Source of the DNA: Heteroscillospira sp050943935 | Lineage (GTDB): Bacteria; Bacillota; Clostridia; Oscillospirales; Oscillospiraceae | Assembly: GCA_050943935.1 (NCBI GenBank) | Contig: JBMNQC010000007.1 | Span: 62,001-126,000, forward strand | Direction of reading: 5' to 3' | Length of the DNA stretch: 64,000 nucleotides | Shown here: one piece after another, positions 16,927 through 25,145 of the stretch | Position numbering within the stretch: position 1 is the stretch's first letter | Layout of the letters: each line of letters starts with the position of its first letter | Program-made: the position numbers and the translations under genes | Notes under the pieces: model-generated | The model's database searches: none | The model's input: only the letters and a program-made list of their open reading frames with translations | What the model was told of the DNA's origin: nothing

Positions 16927-17265
16927 ATGCGAATCCGCAAAATCCCCAGGCATTTCCTGCCCTGGTTTATATTTGCAGCGCTTCTCATTATTTATCTCCT
17001 GTTTTTCATGCCCCGTGAGGCCGTCCCGGAATTTGTACCCCACACCATTGACATGGTGGTCATGGACGAGGGCACCACGATAACAGTAAAAGGCGCAGAC
17101 GATTACGGCAATGAGGTGGTTTGCTCCCTGAACAATTCCGAGGAGCTGTACCGCCCCGGAGATATCCTGCGCATAGTCTACGGCGGCATCGCCGAAAGTT
17201 ACCCCGGCCAGTTCGTGGACCTGCAGAGCGTGGAGATCATCGGGCGGCAAAACGCTTTGCCCTGA
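16927..17265 (+). CDS. Small membrane-anchored protein, DUF3221-like (uncertain)
   Basis: 112 residues from ATG 16927. A basic N-terminus precedes a membrane helix (FIFAALLIIYLLFF), followed by a beta-rich domain. That domain contains YRPGDILRIVYGGIAESYPGQ, a pattern typical of small DUF3221-type proteins whose role is unknown. Related in build to the 120-residue protein at 12699. Monocistronic, followed by repeat locus 3. No catalytic residues can be named. Confidence 0.6.
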   Translation: MRIRKIPRHFLPWFIFAALLIIYLLFFMPREAVPEFVPHTIDMVVMDEGTTITVKGADDYGNEVVCSLNNSEELYRPGDILRIVYGGIAESYPGQFVDLQSVEIIGRQNALP

Positions 17266-17299
17266 CTTCCGCGCCCCGGTGCGGCTGTTAAATCGCTTC

Positions 17300-17640
17300 A
17301 TCCCGCGTGGTCGTGTTCTGAAACCCATTTCTTTAAAGAAACGGGTTTCAGGCTTCCCAAAGAAAGCCCTGTTCGCCAAGGGCCGTAAGCTGAGCCTTCG
17401 GCTCACCTTACTCAAATGGCGAAGGGTGAGTTTCGACTGAATCGCGCCTGAGTCGGTGGAATTGGGCAGTAGCTTAGAGCTTTAAAGCTCACCCCTACTC
17501 TCCGCGCCATCAATAGAATCCGCTCCCCTAACAGGGGAGCTGTCGCGGAGCGACTGAAGGGTTTAAGCTCTCAAATTTGCCTAACACTAATTCGGAGGCT
17601 AAAAACGTGCCACCGGCACGTTTTCTTAATGCCCCGTCCA
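17300..17640. repeat. Mosaic intergenic repeat, locus 3
   Basis: Non-coding 490-nt gap. The 32-nt palindrome at 17319-17350 is the exact reverse complement of the copies in loci 1 and 2. 17357-17512 matches locus 1 (10876-11030) in direct orientation. 17516-17569 matches locus 4 (21802-21855) in inverse orientation. A separate hairpin AAAACGTGCC/GGCACGTTTT with a T-tract lies at 17602-17624 and could act as a terminator. Confidence 0.75.
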
Positions 17641-17759
17641 CCAACAAGTGAGGAAAGCTACGAAAATTAAGAATTATTGAACATTTCCCCAATCTCTGGC
17701 AAATTGCCCCGCCGCGTGGTATACTGTATATAATTTCAAGCCCAAAGGAGGAATACTTG

Positions 17760-19379
17760 GTGAAACTCACATTCATAGGCGCCACCCACGAGGTTACCGG
17801 AAGCTGTTCTCTCATTGAGATAGGCGGCAAAAACATTCTGGTCGACTGCGGTATGGAGCAGGGACAGAACGTGTTCCAAAACATCGACATTCCCGTCTCG
17901 CCCTCTCTTATCGACTGCGTTTTTCTGACCCACGCCCATATAGACCACTCCGGTCTGCTGCCTCTGCTTTATAAAAACGGCTTTGCCGGCCCCGTATACA
18001 CCACCGAGGCAACCGCCGACCTGTGCCGCATAATGCTGCGCGACTCCGCCCACATTCAGGAGATGGATGCAGAGTGGAAATCCCGCAAGGCCCAGCGCTC
18101 CGGCCGCGAGCCTGTTGAGCCTCTGTATACCATTGCCGACGCCGACGGCGTGATACAGAAGCTGCGTCCTGTGCCCTACGGCAGCCAGATACAGGTGCTG
18201 GAGGGCGTTCTGGCCCGTTTCACCGATATGGGACACCTGCTGGGCTCCAGCTGTGTTGAGCTGTGGCTCACCGAAAACGGCGTCTCCAAAAAGATAGTAT
18301 TCAGCGGCGACGTGGGCAACCTAAGCCAGCCTATTATAAACGACCCCCAGCCCGTGCAGGAGGCCGATTATGTCGTCATAGAGAGCACCTACGGCGACCG
18401 TCTGCACAGCGCCGAGAATCCCGACTATGTGGCCGAGCTGGCCCGGGACATTCAGGACGCCTTTGACCGCGGCGGCAATCTGGTAATCCCCTCCTTTGCC
18501 GTGGGCCGCACTCAGGAGATGCTGTATTTCATCCGTGAGATAAAAAACGAGGGTCTGGTGAAGGGTCACGACGGCTTCAAGGTCTATGTGGACTCCCCCC
18601 TGGCCAACGAGGCCACCGGCGTTTTCATGCAGTGCGACCGGAGCTGCTTTGACCCCGAGACTCTGGAGCTGCTGAATTCCGGCGAGAATCCCCTATACTT
18701 CCCCGGTCTGGAAGTCTCCGTCACCGCCGAGGATTCCAAGAATATAAACTTTGACCCCAGCCCCAAAGTAATAATCTCCGCCAGCGGAATGTGCGAGGCC
18801 GGACGTATACGCCACCACCTGAAGCACAATCTGTGGCGCCGGGACAGCATTATTCTGTTCGTGGGCTATCAGGCCGTGGGCACTCTGGGCCGTACCCTGT
18901 ACGACGGCGCCGAGAGCGTGAAGCTCTTCGGCGAGGATATAGCCGTAAACGCCGAGATACGCTATCTTGCCGGCAAGAGCGGACACGCGGACAAAAACGG
19001 CCTGCTCAAATGGATAAACAGCTTTGAAAAGCGCCCCCACACCGTATTTGTGAACCATGGCGAGGACGCAAGCTGCACCAGCTTTGCCAAATGTCTGCAC
19101 GATGAACACGGCTACGAAACAGTCATCGCTCCCTACAGCGGCACGGTCTACGACCTTGCCGCCGACGAGATGGTATACGAAGCCCAGCCCAGGCTCATTG
19201 AGCGCACTCAGCCCGGCGAGGCCGCGGGGGACCCCAGAGCGCGCCAGGCTATGGGCGTGCTGCTTGACGCCGTGCGCCGTCTTGGCAATATCGCCCGCCG
19301 CTTTGATGGACACGCCAACCGGGATGTAAAGGCCTTTGCCAAGGAAGTAAACAAGCTCTGCGACAAATGGCAGGATTGA
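17760..19379 (+). CDS. Beta-CASP metallo-beta-lactamase family RNA-processing hydrolase
   Basis: 539 residues from GTG 17760, 8 nt after AAGGAGG (a TTG one codon upstream is possible). The MBL core carries HAHIDHSG (H58, H60, D62, H63) and later SGHADKNGLL. The beta-CASP/RMMBL part contains SASGMCEAGRIRHHLKHNL and FVGYQAVGTLGR. These are features of the YSH1/CPSF73-like bacterial branch (COG1236), nucleases acting on RNA. A C-terminal helical tail of about 60 residues follows. Its stop overlaps the next ATG, so it is coupled to the GntR regulator and an FAD protein. The substrate is unknown; housekeeping RNA processing is most likely. Confidence 0.88.
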   Translation: MKLTFIGATHEVTGSCSLIEIGGKNILVDCGMEQGQNVFQNIDIPVSPSLIDCVFLTHAHIDHSGLLPLLYKNGFAGPVYTTEATADLCRIMLRDSAHIQEMDAEWKSRKAQRSGREPVEPLYTIADADGVIQKLRPVPYGSQIQVLEGVLARFTDMGHLLGSSCVELWLTENGVSKKIVFSGDVGNLSQPIINDPQPVQEADYVVIESTYGDRLHSAENPDYVAELARDIQDAFDRGGNLVIPSFAVGRTQEMLYFIREIKNEGLVKGHDGFKVYVDSPLANEATGVFMQCDRSCFDPETLELLNSGENPLYFPGLEVSVTAEDSKNINFDPSPKVIISASGMCEAGRIRHHLKHNLWRRDSIILFVGYQAVGTLGRTLYDGAESVKLFGEDIAVNAEIRYLAGKSGHADKNGLLKWINSFEKRPHTVFVNHGEDASCTSFAKCLHDEHGYETVIAPYSGTVYDLAADEMVYEAQPRLIERTQPGEAAGDPRARQAMGVLLDAVRRLGNIARRFDGHANRDVKAFAKEVNKLCDKWQD

Positions 19380-20038
19380 CGCTCAACCGCACGGTGCAGG
19401 AGCCGTTGTACGCCCAGCTGCGCAGCGACATACTACGGGGCGTGCATCCTCCGGGCGCGCAGCTGAACGAATCCGAGCTGTCCCGCCGTTACTCCGTGTC
19501 CCGCTCCCCTCTGCGCGAGGCCCTCAGCCGGCTGGCGGGCGAAGGCCTGCTCGAAGCCATACCAAACCGGGGCATTTTCGTCCGCAGATTCACGGAGAAA
19601 TATATAAACGACGTTCTGAATATGCGCGATATTCTGGAGCGTCGGGGCGTGCGCTCCTTCCGCAATACCGAGGACGAGCGCAACCGGCTGGCCGCCATGC
19701 GCGCCGAGGCCGAGGCCATACTTTCCCAGCAGCCCTTTGATGTGGAGCGCCACAACGAGTTTGACGCCCGTATGCACCGCATGGTCATGGGCTTTAACGA
19801 CAACGAGTATATAGACCAGCTCTCCTATCAGATCTACACCCTCTCCACCCTGTTTTCCATACAGCTCAAAACACCGGAGGGCGGCATTGAGAGCGAAATG
19901 CAGCACATTGAGCTTATAGACACCCTTCTTCGGGGTGAGCTGGTAAGCGCCGAGCGCCTGCTGCAAAAGCATATCCGCCGCACAAAAAAGCTGGTGCGGG
20001 ACGCAATGAAAAAAACCGGGGAGGCGAAAAAAGCTTGA
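19367..20038 (+). CDS. GntR-family regulator, FCD subfamily
   Basis: 223 residues. The N-terminal winged helix shows PLYAQLRSDILRGVHPPGAQLNESELSRRYSVSRSPLREAL, with the recognition helix in VSRSPLREALSRL. The C-terminal all-helical FCD ligand domain has the expected Asp/His metal residues (FDARMHRMVMG). It overlaps the upstream nuclease gene by 13 nt and the downstream FAD gene by 4 nt, so all three form one coupled unit. No operator could be identified. FCD regulators usually sense small carboxylates. Confidence 0.88.
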   Translation: MAGLTLNRTVQEPLYAQLRSDILRGVHPPGAQLNESELSRRYSVSRSPLREALSRLAGEGLLEAIPNRGIFVRRFTEKYINDVLNMRDILERRGVRSFRNTEDERNRLAAMRAEAEAILSQQPFDVERHNEFDARMHRMVMGFNDNEYIDQLSYQIYTLSTLFSIQLKTPEGGIESEMQHIELIDTLLRGELVSAERLLQKHIRRTKKLVRDAMKKTGEAKKA

Positions 20039-21621
20039 TAAAGATTACAAATCTCCGCCTTCCCCCTCTGTCCGGCGAGGCCGAGATACGCCTGGAAGCC
20101 GCCAAGCGGCTGCGCATCAGGCCGGAGACCATCAGCGGCATTACGGTCACCCGCTCCTCCATAGACGCCCGCAGGGGCCGTCAGGCCGCTCTGGTGTGCT
20201 CCGTGCTGGTGTCCTGCGCCGACGAGCGGACTGTTTTGCGGAAAAACCGCGATGCGTCCGTGAGTCCCTACGAGGAAAAGACCTATGCTCCCCCGGAGCG
20301 CCTGCGCCAAAGCGGCAAAATGCCCGTGGTGGTGGGCCTTGGCCCGGCGGGACTGTTCTCCACCCTGTATCTGGCCCAGTCCGGCATACCCAGCGTGGTG
20401 CTTGAGCGCGGCGGAGATATCGACAGCCGCACCGCCGCCGTGGAGCGATACTGGCAGACCGGAAAGCTGGACAGGCAGTCCAACGTCCAGTTCGGCGAGG
20501 GCGGCGCGGGGGCTTTCTCCGACGGCAAGCTCACCACCGGCACCCACGACGGGCGCATAAGCGCCGTGCTGCACACCCTGCACCGCTTCGGCGCGCCGGA
20601 GGACATACTCTACTCCCACAAGCCCCACATAGGCACGGACATCCTGCGGGATGTGGTGCGCTCCATACGGCTGGAGCTGATACGGCTCGGCTGCGACGTG
20701 AGATTCGGCCACACCATGACGGGTATCGAAACCCGTGACGGCGCGCTCACCGCTCTTACTGTGGATTCCCCAGGCGGCGAATACCGTCTGGAGACCGACG
20801 CCGCCGTGCTGGCCATAGGCCACTCCGCCCGGGACAGCTTCGCCATGCTGTACGAAAACGGCCTGGAGATGGAGCCTAAGCCCTTCGCCATGGGCGTGCG
20901 CATAGAGCACCGTCAGGCGGACATAGGCTATGCCCAGCTGGGTGATCTGTACGACAGACTGCCCCCGGCAGACTACAAGCTGGCCGAGCATCTGGAAAAC
21001 GGCCGCAGCGTATTCTCCTTCTGCGTCTGTCCCGGCGGCGTGGTGGTGGCCTCCGCCTCCGATGAGGGCGAGGTGGTGACAAACGGTATGAGCTACCGCG
21101 CCCGGGACGGGGAGAATATAAACGGCGCCCTGCTGGTGAACGTCACCCCGGAGGATTTCGAGGGTGACGACGCCCTGGCCGGAGTGCGCTTCCAGCGCGA
21201 GTGGGAGCGCAGAGCCTTTCTGCTGGGCGGCTCCGACGGCCGCGCCCCGGCTCAGACCGTGGTGGATTTCATGGAACAGCGCCCCTCAGAAGGCTGCGGC
21301 AGGGTGAAGCCCAGCTACCGCCCCGGCGTCACATGGACGGACCTGTCCCGGGCGCTGCCGGACTATGTGTCCGAGAGCCTGCGTCTGGCCCTGCCCCGCT
21401 TCGGGCGGAAGATCAGGGGCTTTGACAGTCCGGAGGCCGTGCTCACCGGCATAGAGAGCCGCTCCAGCTCTCCGGTGCGCATACTGCGGAATGAGAGCCT
21501 CTGCGCCACCCGCGTACGGGGCCTCTACCCCTGCGGCGAGGGCGCCGGCTACGCGGGCGGCATAGTCTCCGCCGCCGTGGACGGCATCCGCATTGCCGAG
21601 GCCATAATCACCGGAAAATGA
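20035..21621 (+). CDS. FAD-dependent oxidoreductase of the COG2509 type
   Basis: 528 residues from TTG 20035, placed 8-9 nt after GGGGAGG and overlapping the regulator stop. A small N-terminal alpha/beta domain of about 90 residues precedes the FAD-binding motif VVVGLGPAGLFSTLYLAQSG. Then come QSNVQFGEGGAGAFSDGKLTT and the C-terminal GLYPCGEGAGYAGGIVSAAVDG. This is the pattern of widespread uncharacterised dehydrogenases (COG2509) present in most Clostridia. The N-terminal region has the layout of a small substrate- or RNA-binding fold. The reaction is unknown and I do not assign one. Ends at a clear terminator. Confidence 0.85.
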   Translation: MIKITNLRLPPLSGEAEIRLEAAKRLRIRPETISGITVTRSSIDARRGRQAALVCSVLVSCADERTVLRKNRDASVSPYEEKTYAPPERLRQSGKMPVVVGLGPAGLFSTLYLAQSGIPSVVLERGGDIDSRTAAVERYWQTGKLDRQSNVQFGEGGAGAFSDGKLTTGTHDGRISAVLHTLHRFGAPEDILYSHKPHIGTDILRDVVRSIRLELIRLGCDVRFGHTMTGIETRDGALTALTVDSPGGEYRLETDAAVLAIGHSARDSFAMLYENGLEMEPKPFAMGVRIEHRQADIGYAQLGDLYDRLPPADYKLAEHLENGRSVFSFCVCPGGVVVASASDEGEVVTNGMSYRARDGENINGALLVNVTPEDFEGDDALAGVRFQREWERRAFLLGGSDGRAPAQTVVDFMEQRPSEGCGRVKPSYRPGVTWTDLSRALPDYVSESLRLALPRFGRKIRGFDSPEAVLTGIESRSSSPVRILRNESLCATRVRGLYPCGEGAGYAGGIVSAAVDGIRIAEAIITGK

Positions 21622-21624
21622 GCG

Positions 21625-21660
21625 AACAGGCACCCACGCACTTGGGTGCCTGTTTTTTTA
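21625..21660 (+). terminator. Terminator of the nuclease-GntR-FAD operon
   Basis: Stem AACAGGCACCCA/TGGGTGCCTGTT followed by a T-rich tail immediately after the stop at 21621. Confidence 0.9.
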
Positions 21661-21880
21661 TCTTTCCTATCGATAATCGCGCAGAAGAGGAAAACCGTGG
21701 CGCAGTCCCAGCCGATTTCATCGCCGCACTAGGGCGAATAAGTACCCAGGCGCGCAATGCGCGCCCCTACACATTCCGAATTAGTTTTAAGCTAACTTGA
21801 TAGTTTAAACCCCTCAGTCGCTCCGCGACAGCTCCCCTGTTAGGGGCGCTGCTTCTATTGATGGCGCGCATTTAACCCAA
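21660..21880. repeat. Mosaic intergenic repeat, locus 4
   Basis: Non-coding gap of about 300 nt between converging genes. 21709-21788 matches locus 2 (12467-12546). 21802-21855 is the inverse copy of locus 3 (17516-17569), including the CCGCGACAGCTCCCC module. No open frame is supported here. Confidence 0.75.
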
Positions 21881-21887
21881 TCAAGCA

Positions 21888-21922
21888 AACCATCCCCCGA
21901 TACGATGTATCGGGGGATGGTT
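21888..21922 (-). terminator. Bidirectional terminator between FAD gene and binding lipoprotein
   Basis: A 16-bp perfect stem (21888-21903 with 21907-21922) with a 3-nt loop GAT, located 4 nt beyond the stop of the minus-strand lipoprotein gene. Confidence 0.85.
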
Positions 21923-21925
21923 TTA

Positions 21926-22717
21926 TTACCTCATATACGCGTCGGCGCAGAGGCTGCTGACCAGTATCGCATCGCACTGTCCGGCGGCAAGGGCGGCGAA
22001 GCACTCCTCCTCGCTGGTGAGCACCAGAAGCCTGTCCAGCCTCTCAAGGAGCTTTGCATCCTCCCCAAGAGCATTGCCCATGGTGGAAGAGCCCATAGTG
22101 GCCAGCACCTTGCCCTTCAGCTCGCCCCGGCGCTTCACTCCGCCGTTGGCTAGCGAGACTATCTCGTACTTCATATCCAGATAGCTGGGTGAGGTGGACA
22201 GGCCATCGGCGTCATCGTCCGTACCGAAGCCGCCCGCCACGCAGTCCACATTGCCGGAGGCCAGCTCTACTGCGGCGCTGCCCCGCTCTATAGCCTGAAA
22301 GCGCAGCTCCCAGCCCAGCCGGGCGCACAGCTCCCGGAAAACATCTGCGTCAAAGCCCGTGACTGTGCCGTTTTCCTCATAGCACAGGGGTCTTGCGCCC
22401 TTATAGTAGCCCAGGATAAGCGTTCTGGCAGGCTGATTCTGAAGCCAGCCCGCCATATCCGCGTCAGCGGGCATGGTACATACATCATCGCCCAGCCACT
22501 TCACCGCCAGCTGAGCCAAAGTGCCGTCGGCAGCCAGGGTCATCATGCCGCCGGTGATTATATCGTAGAGACGGTCACCCTCACGGAATGCCAGACATAC
22601 CTCCTGAGAGCCGAGACTGTCCACCACTCTGTAGCCGGAGGCCTCGCCTCCGGAGCAGGCGCACAGACTAACGCAAAGACAGAGCGCCAGAAGAATACTG
22701 AATATACGTTTTTGCAA
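21926..22717 (-). CDS. Extracellular solute-binding lipoprotein, family 3 (amino-acid type)
   Basis: 263 residues from TTG 22717, placed 9 nt after GGAGG; longer in-frame starts have no ribosome site. Signal peptide KRIFSILLALCLCVSLCAC with a lipobox Cys. The mature part is a type II periplasmic-binding fold: REGDRLYDIITGGMMTLAADGTLAQLAVKWLGDD, GFDADVFRELCARLGWELRF and the late GQCDAILVSS. The family binds polar amino acids for ABC import, but no permease or ATPase gene adjoins, so it may share a transporter or act as a sensor. The two halves look circularly arranged (a helix usually near the C-terminus appears first), which is unusual. Confidence 0.82.
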   Translation of the reverse strand: MQKRIFSILLALCLCVSLCACSGGEASGYRVVDSLGSQEVCLAFREGDRLYDIITGGMMTLAADGTLAQLAVKWLGDDVCTMPADADMAGWLQNQPARTLILGYYKGARPLCYEENGTVTGFDADVFRELCARLGWELRFQAIERGSAAVELASGNVDCVAGGFGTDDDADGLSTSPSYLDMKYEIVSLANGGVKRRGELKGKVLATMGSSTMGNALGEDAKLLERLDRLLVLTSEEECFAALAAGQCDAILVSSLCADAYMR

Positions 22718-22918
22718 AGTCCGCACCTCCAAGTAAAATACAGTACGCATTATAATAAACTAAATTACCGACATTATCAAGCCAAAAGTAGCCAAAGACC
22801 CGCCCCCGGGGCGAAAAAATGCTTTTTTTACATTTTGTTCACCTTATTTGGTTCCCCGTGGGTATAATTTGAGTTATAATGTATAAGGATAAAATCCGTT
22901 TTGAAAGGTTGACAATAT

Positions 22919-23617
22919 ATGGAAAATAACAAAAGAGCTCTCGTCGTCGAGGACGACACCAACATTGCCGAGCTGCTGCGCCTCTATCTGGAAAAAGACG
23001 GCTTTGACGTCTCTATCGCAAATGACGGCGCCAAGGGCGCCGAAATGGCTCTTTCTATGAACCCCGACCTTATGCTGCTGGACATCATGCTTCCGGAAAA
23101 AAGCGGCTGGCAGGTCTGCCGCGAGGTGCGCAAGGTCTCCAAAATGCCCATCATAATGCTCACCGCCAAGGGCGAGACCTTCGATAAGGTCTCCGGCCTG
23201 GAGATGGGCGCGGACGACTACATCGTAAAGCCCTTCGAGGTTAAGGAGCTACTGGCCCGCATACACGCCGTTATGCGCCGCACCGGCGGCGAGGACGAGG
23301 GCAGCGAAAAGCGCCGCCTCACCTTCGACAAGCTGGTGGTTGACCTCGATTCCTATGAGCTTATAGTGGACGGCAAAAAAATAGACACACCCCCCAAGGA
23401 GATGGAGCTGCTGTATCACCTCGCCTCCTCTCCCAACCGGGTCTTTACCCGCAATCAGCTGCTGGACGAGGTGTGGGGCTTCGACTATTTCGGCGACTCC
23501 CGTACCGTGGATGTGCATATAAAGCGCCTGCGCGAAAAGCTGGAGGGGGCCAGCGACCGCTGGAGCCTCAAAACCGTATGGGGCGTCGGCTACAAGTTTG
23601 ACGTTACCGAGAGCTGA
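22919..23617 (+). CDS. OmpR-family response regulator
   Basis: 232 residues. The receiver domain has the acidic pair VVEDDTN, the phospho-acceptor D55 in LMLLDIMLPEKSG, the switch Thr in IIMLTAKGE and Lys in YIVKPFEVKELLARI. A winged-helix effector follows, ending WGVGYKFD. A TATAAT box at 22863-22868 lies upstream. The histidine kinase starts 6 nt after the stop and an HtrA protease follows. The set is comparable to CssRS-htrA secretion-stress systems, and I infer that this regulator controls the protease gene. Confidence 0.95.
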   Translation: MENNKRALVVEDDTNIAELLRLYLEKDGFDVSIANDGAKGAEMALSMNPDLMLLDIMLPEKSGWQVCREVRKVSKMPIIMLTAKGETFDKVSGLEMGADDYIVKPFEVKELLARIHAVMRRTGGEDEGSEKRRLTFDKLVVDLDSYELIVDGKKIDTPPKEMELLYHLASSPNRVFTRNQLLDEVWGFDYFGDSRTVDVHIKRLREKLEGASDRWSLKTVWGVGYKFDVTES

Positions 23618-23623
23618 CGGCCT

Positions 23624-25048
23624 ATGCGCAGCACATATTTCAAGCATTTTTTCGCCAGCGCCGCTCTGGCTGTGCTCAGCTTCCTTATCCTCGGCATGGC
23701 CTTCACCCTGCTCTCCCGCAATTTTCTGCTGGATGAGCGGCGCGAGAGCATGGAGATAAACGCCGACGAGGTGGCCCTGGCCGCCATAGCCTTTGCCGAA
23801 AATGACGATCTGTCCGACTGGAACCTGCGGGTAATGATAACCTCCATGGCCAAAAGCACCGGCAACGAGATACTCATAGCCAACTCCGACGGCGTGATAG
23901 CGCTATGCTCAGACAAGGATCTTTTCTGTCCGCATATCGGCTACCAGCTGGACAGCCAGTATATGAATATGCTGTCCTCCGGCCGCAGCGACGGCATGAC
24001 CAATATGGGCGGTCTGTTTTCCGGCGCGCACTATGTGGTCTCCGCGCCCATAATAGACCCTCACTCGGATACGACTCTCGGCTATGCAATAGTCAGCTAC
24101 GACTCCAGCCGGGTCATGGAGACCTGGAACACCTTCTTCGCCATCTTCCTGTTTGTGAGCATCTGTGTGCTCAGCTTCACCGTTATTCTCACTCTGATAA
24201 CCACCCGCCAGCAGACCAAGCCCATAAACGACATGGCGGCGGCCGCTTTGAAATTCGCCCACGGCGACTTCTCCGTGCGCATAGACGATACAGGGCGCGA
24301 CGATGAGCTTGGTGCTCTCACGGCCTCCTTCAACCTCATGGCGGATTCTCTGGAAAAAAGCGAGCAGCGCCGTCAGGAATTCATTTCCAATGTGTCCCAT
24401 GAGCTGAAAACGCCCATGACCACTATTTCCGGTTTTGCCGACGGCATACTGGACGGCACCATTCCCCCGGAAAAGGCCCGCCCTTATCTGGAGACCATCT
24501 CCTCCGAGACCAAGCGCCTTAACCGCATGGTCCGGCGTATGCTGGAGCTGTCCCGCCTGCAGGCAGAGGATACAGAGTCTCTGATGAAAAAGAGCTTCGA
24601 CATAAGCGAGGTGCTCATGCGCACCCTGCTCAGTCTGGAGGGCAAGATAAATTCCCGGCATCTGGATGTGGATGTGGAGCTGCCGGAGGAGCACTTCATA
24701 GTCCGGGGCGAAGGAGACGCCATCACCCAGGTGGTGTATAACCTTCTGGATAATGCCATAAAATTCTCCAAAGAGGGCACCTCAATAGGGCTGAGCCTCT
24801 GGAAGCAGGACAACAAGGCCTACGTCTCGGTGAAAAATCACGGAGACACCATACCCACCGACCAGCTGAACCTTATCTTCGACCGCTTCCACAAAACCGA
24901 CCGCTCCCGCAGCATGGACAGAGAGGGCGTGGGACTGGGACTCTACATCGTAAAGACAATACTGAACAACCACAACGAGGATATATCCGTGACCAGCGTG
25001 GACGGCGTAACGGAATTTGTGTTCACACTTACACCCAAAAAGCCGTAA
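23624..25048 (+). CDS. Membrane sensor histidine kinase
   Basis: 474 residues. A first membrane helix (residues 7-27) is followed by an extracytoplasmic sensor of about 130 residues and a second helix (FFAIFLFVSICVLSFTVILTLI). A HAMP domain (QQTKPINDMAAAALKFAHGDF) comes next. The dimerisation/phospho-acceptor motif VSHELKTPMTTISGF carries H259. The ATPase domain has the N-box (NLLDNAIKFS), G1 (VKNHGDTIP), F-box (IFDRFHKTDRSRS) and G2 (GVGLGLYI). It partners the response regulator directly upstream. The outside sensor fold suits envelope or protein-folding stress, but the stimulus is not visible. Confidence 0.95.
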   Translation: MRSTYFKHFFASAALAVLSFLILGMAFTLLSRNFLLDERRESMEINADEVALAAIAFAENDDLSDWNLRVMITSMAKSTGNEILIANSDGVIALCSDKDLFCPHIGYQLDSQYMNMLSSGRSDGMTNMGGLFSGAHYVVSAPIIDPHSDTTLGYAIVSYDSSRVMETWNTFFAIFLFVSICVLSFTVILTLITTRQQTKPINDMAAAALKFAHGDFSVRIDDTGRDDELGALTASFNLMADSLEKSEQRRQEFISNVSHELKTPMTTISGFADGILDGTIPPEKARPYLETISSETKRLNRMVRRMLELSRLQAEDTESLMKKSFDISEVLMRTLLSLEGKINSRHLDVDVELPEEHFIVRGEGDAITQVVYNLLDNAIKFSKEGTSIGLSLWKQDNKAYVSVKNHGDTIPTDQLNLIFDRFHKTDRSRSMDREGVGLGLYIVKTILNNHNEDISVTSVDGVTEFVFTLTPKKP

Positions 25049-25145
25049 CGGCGGGATTTTTATTTACCGCCTGTTAACCCGCAGTTCACACAAAAATCCC
25101 GGAAGCGGGATATAATCAATTTACCACCTAGGGGGAACACAGCAT

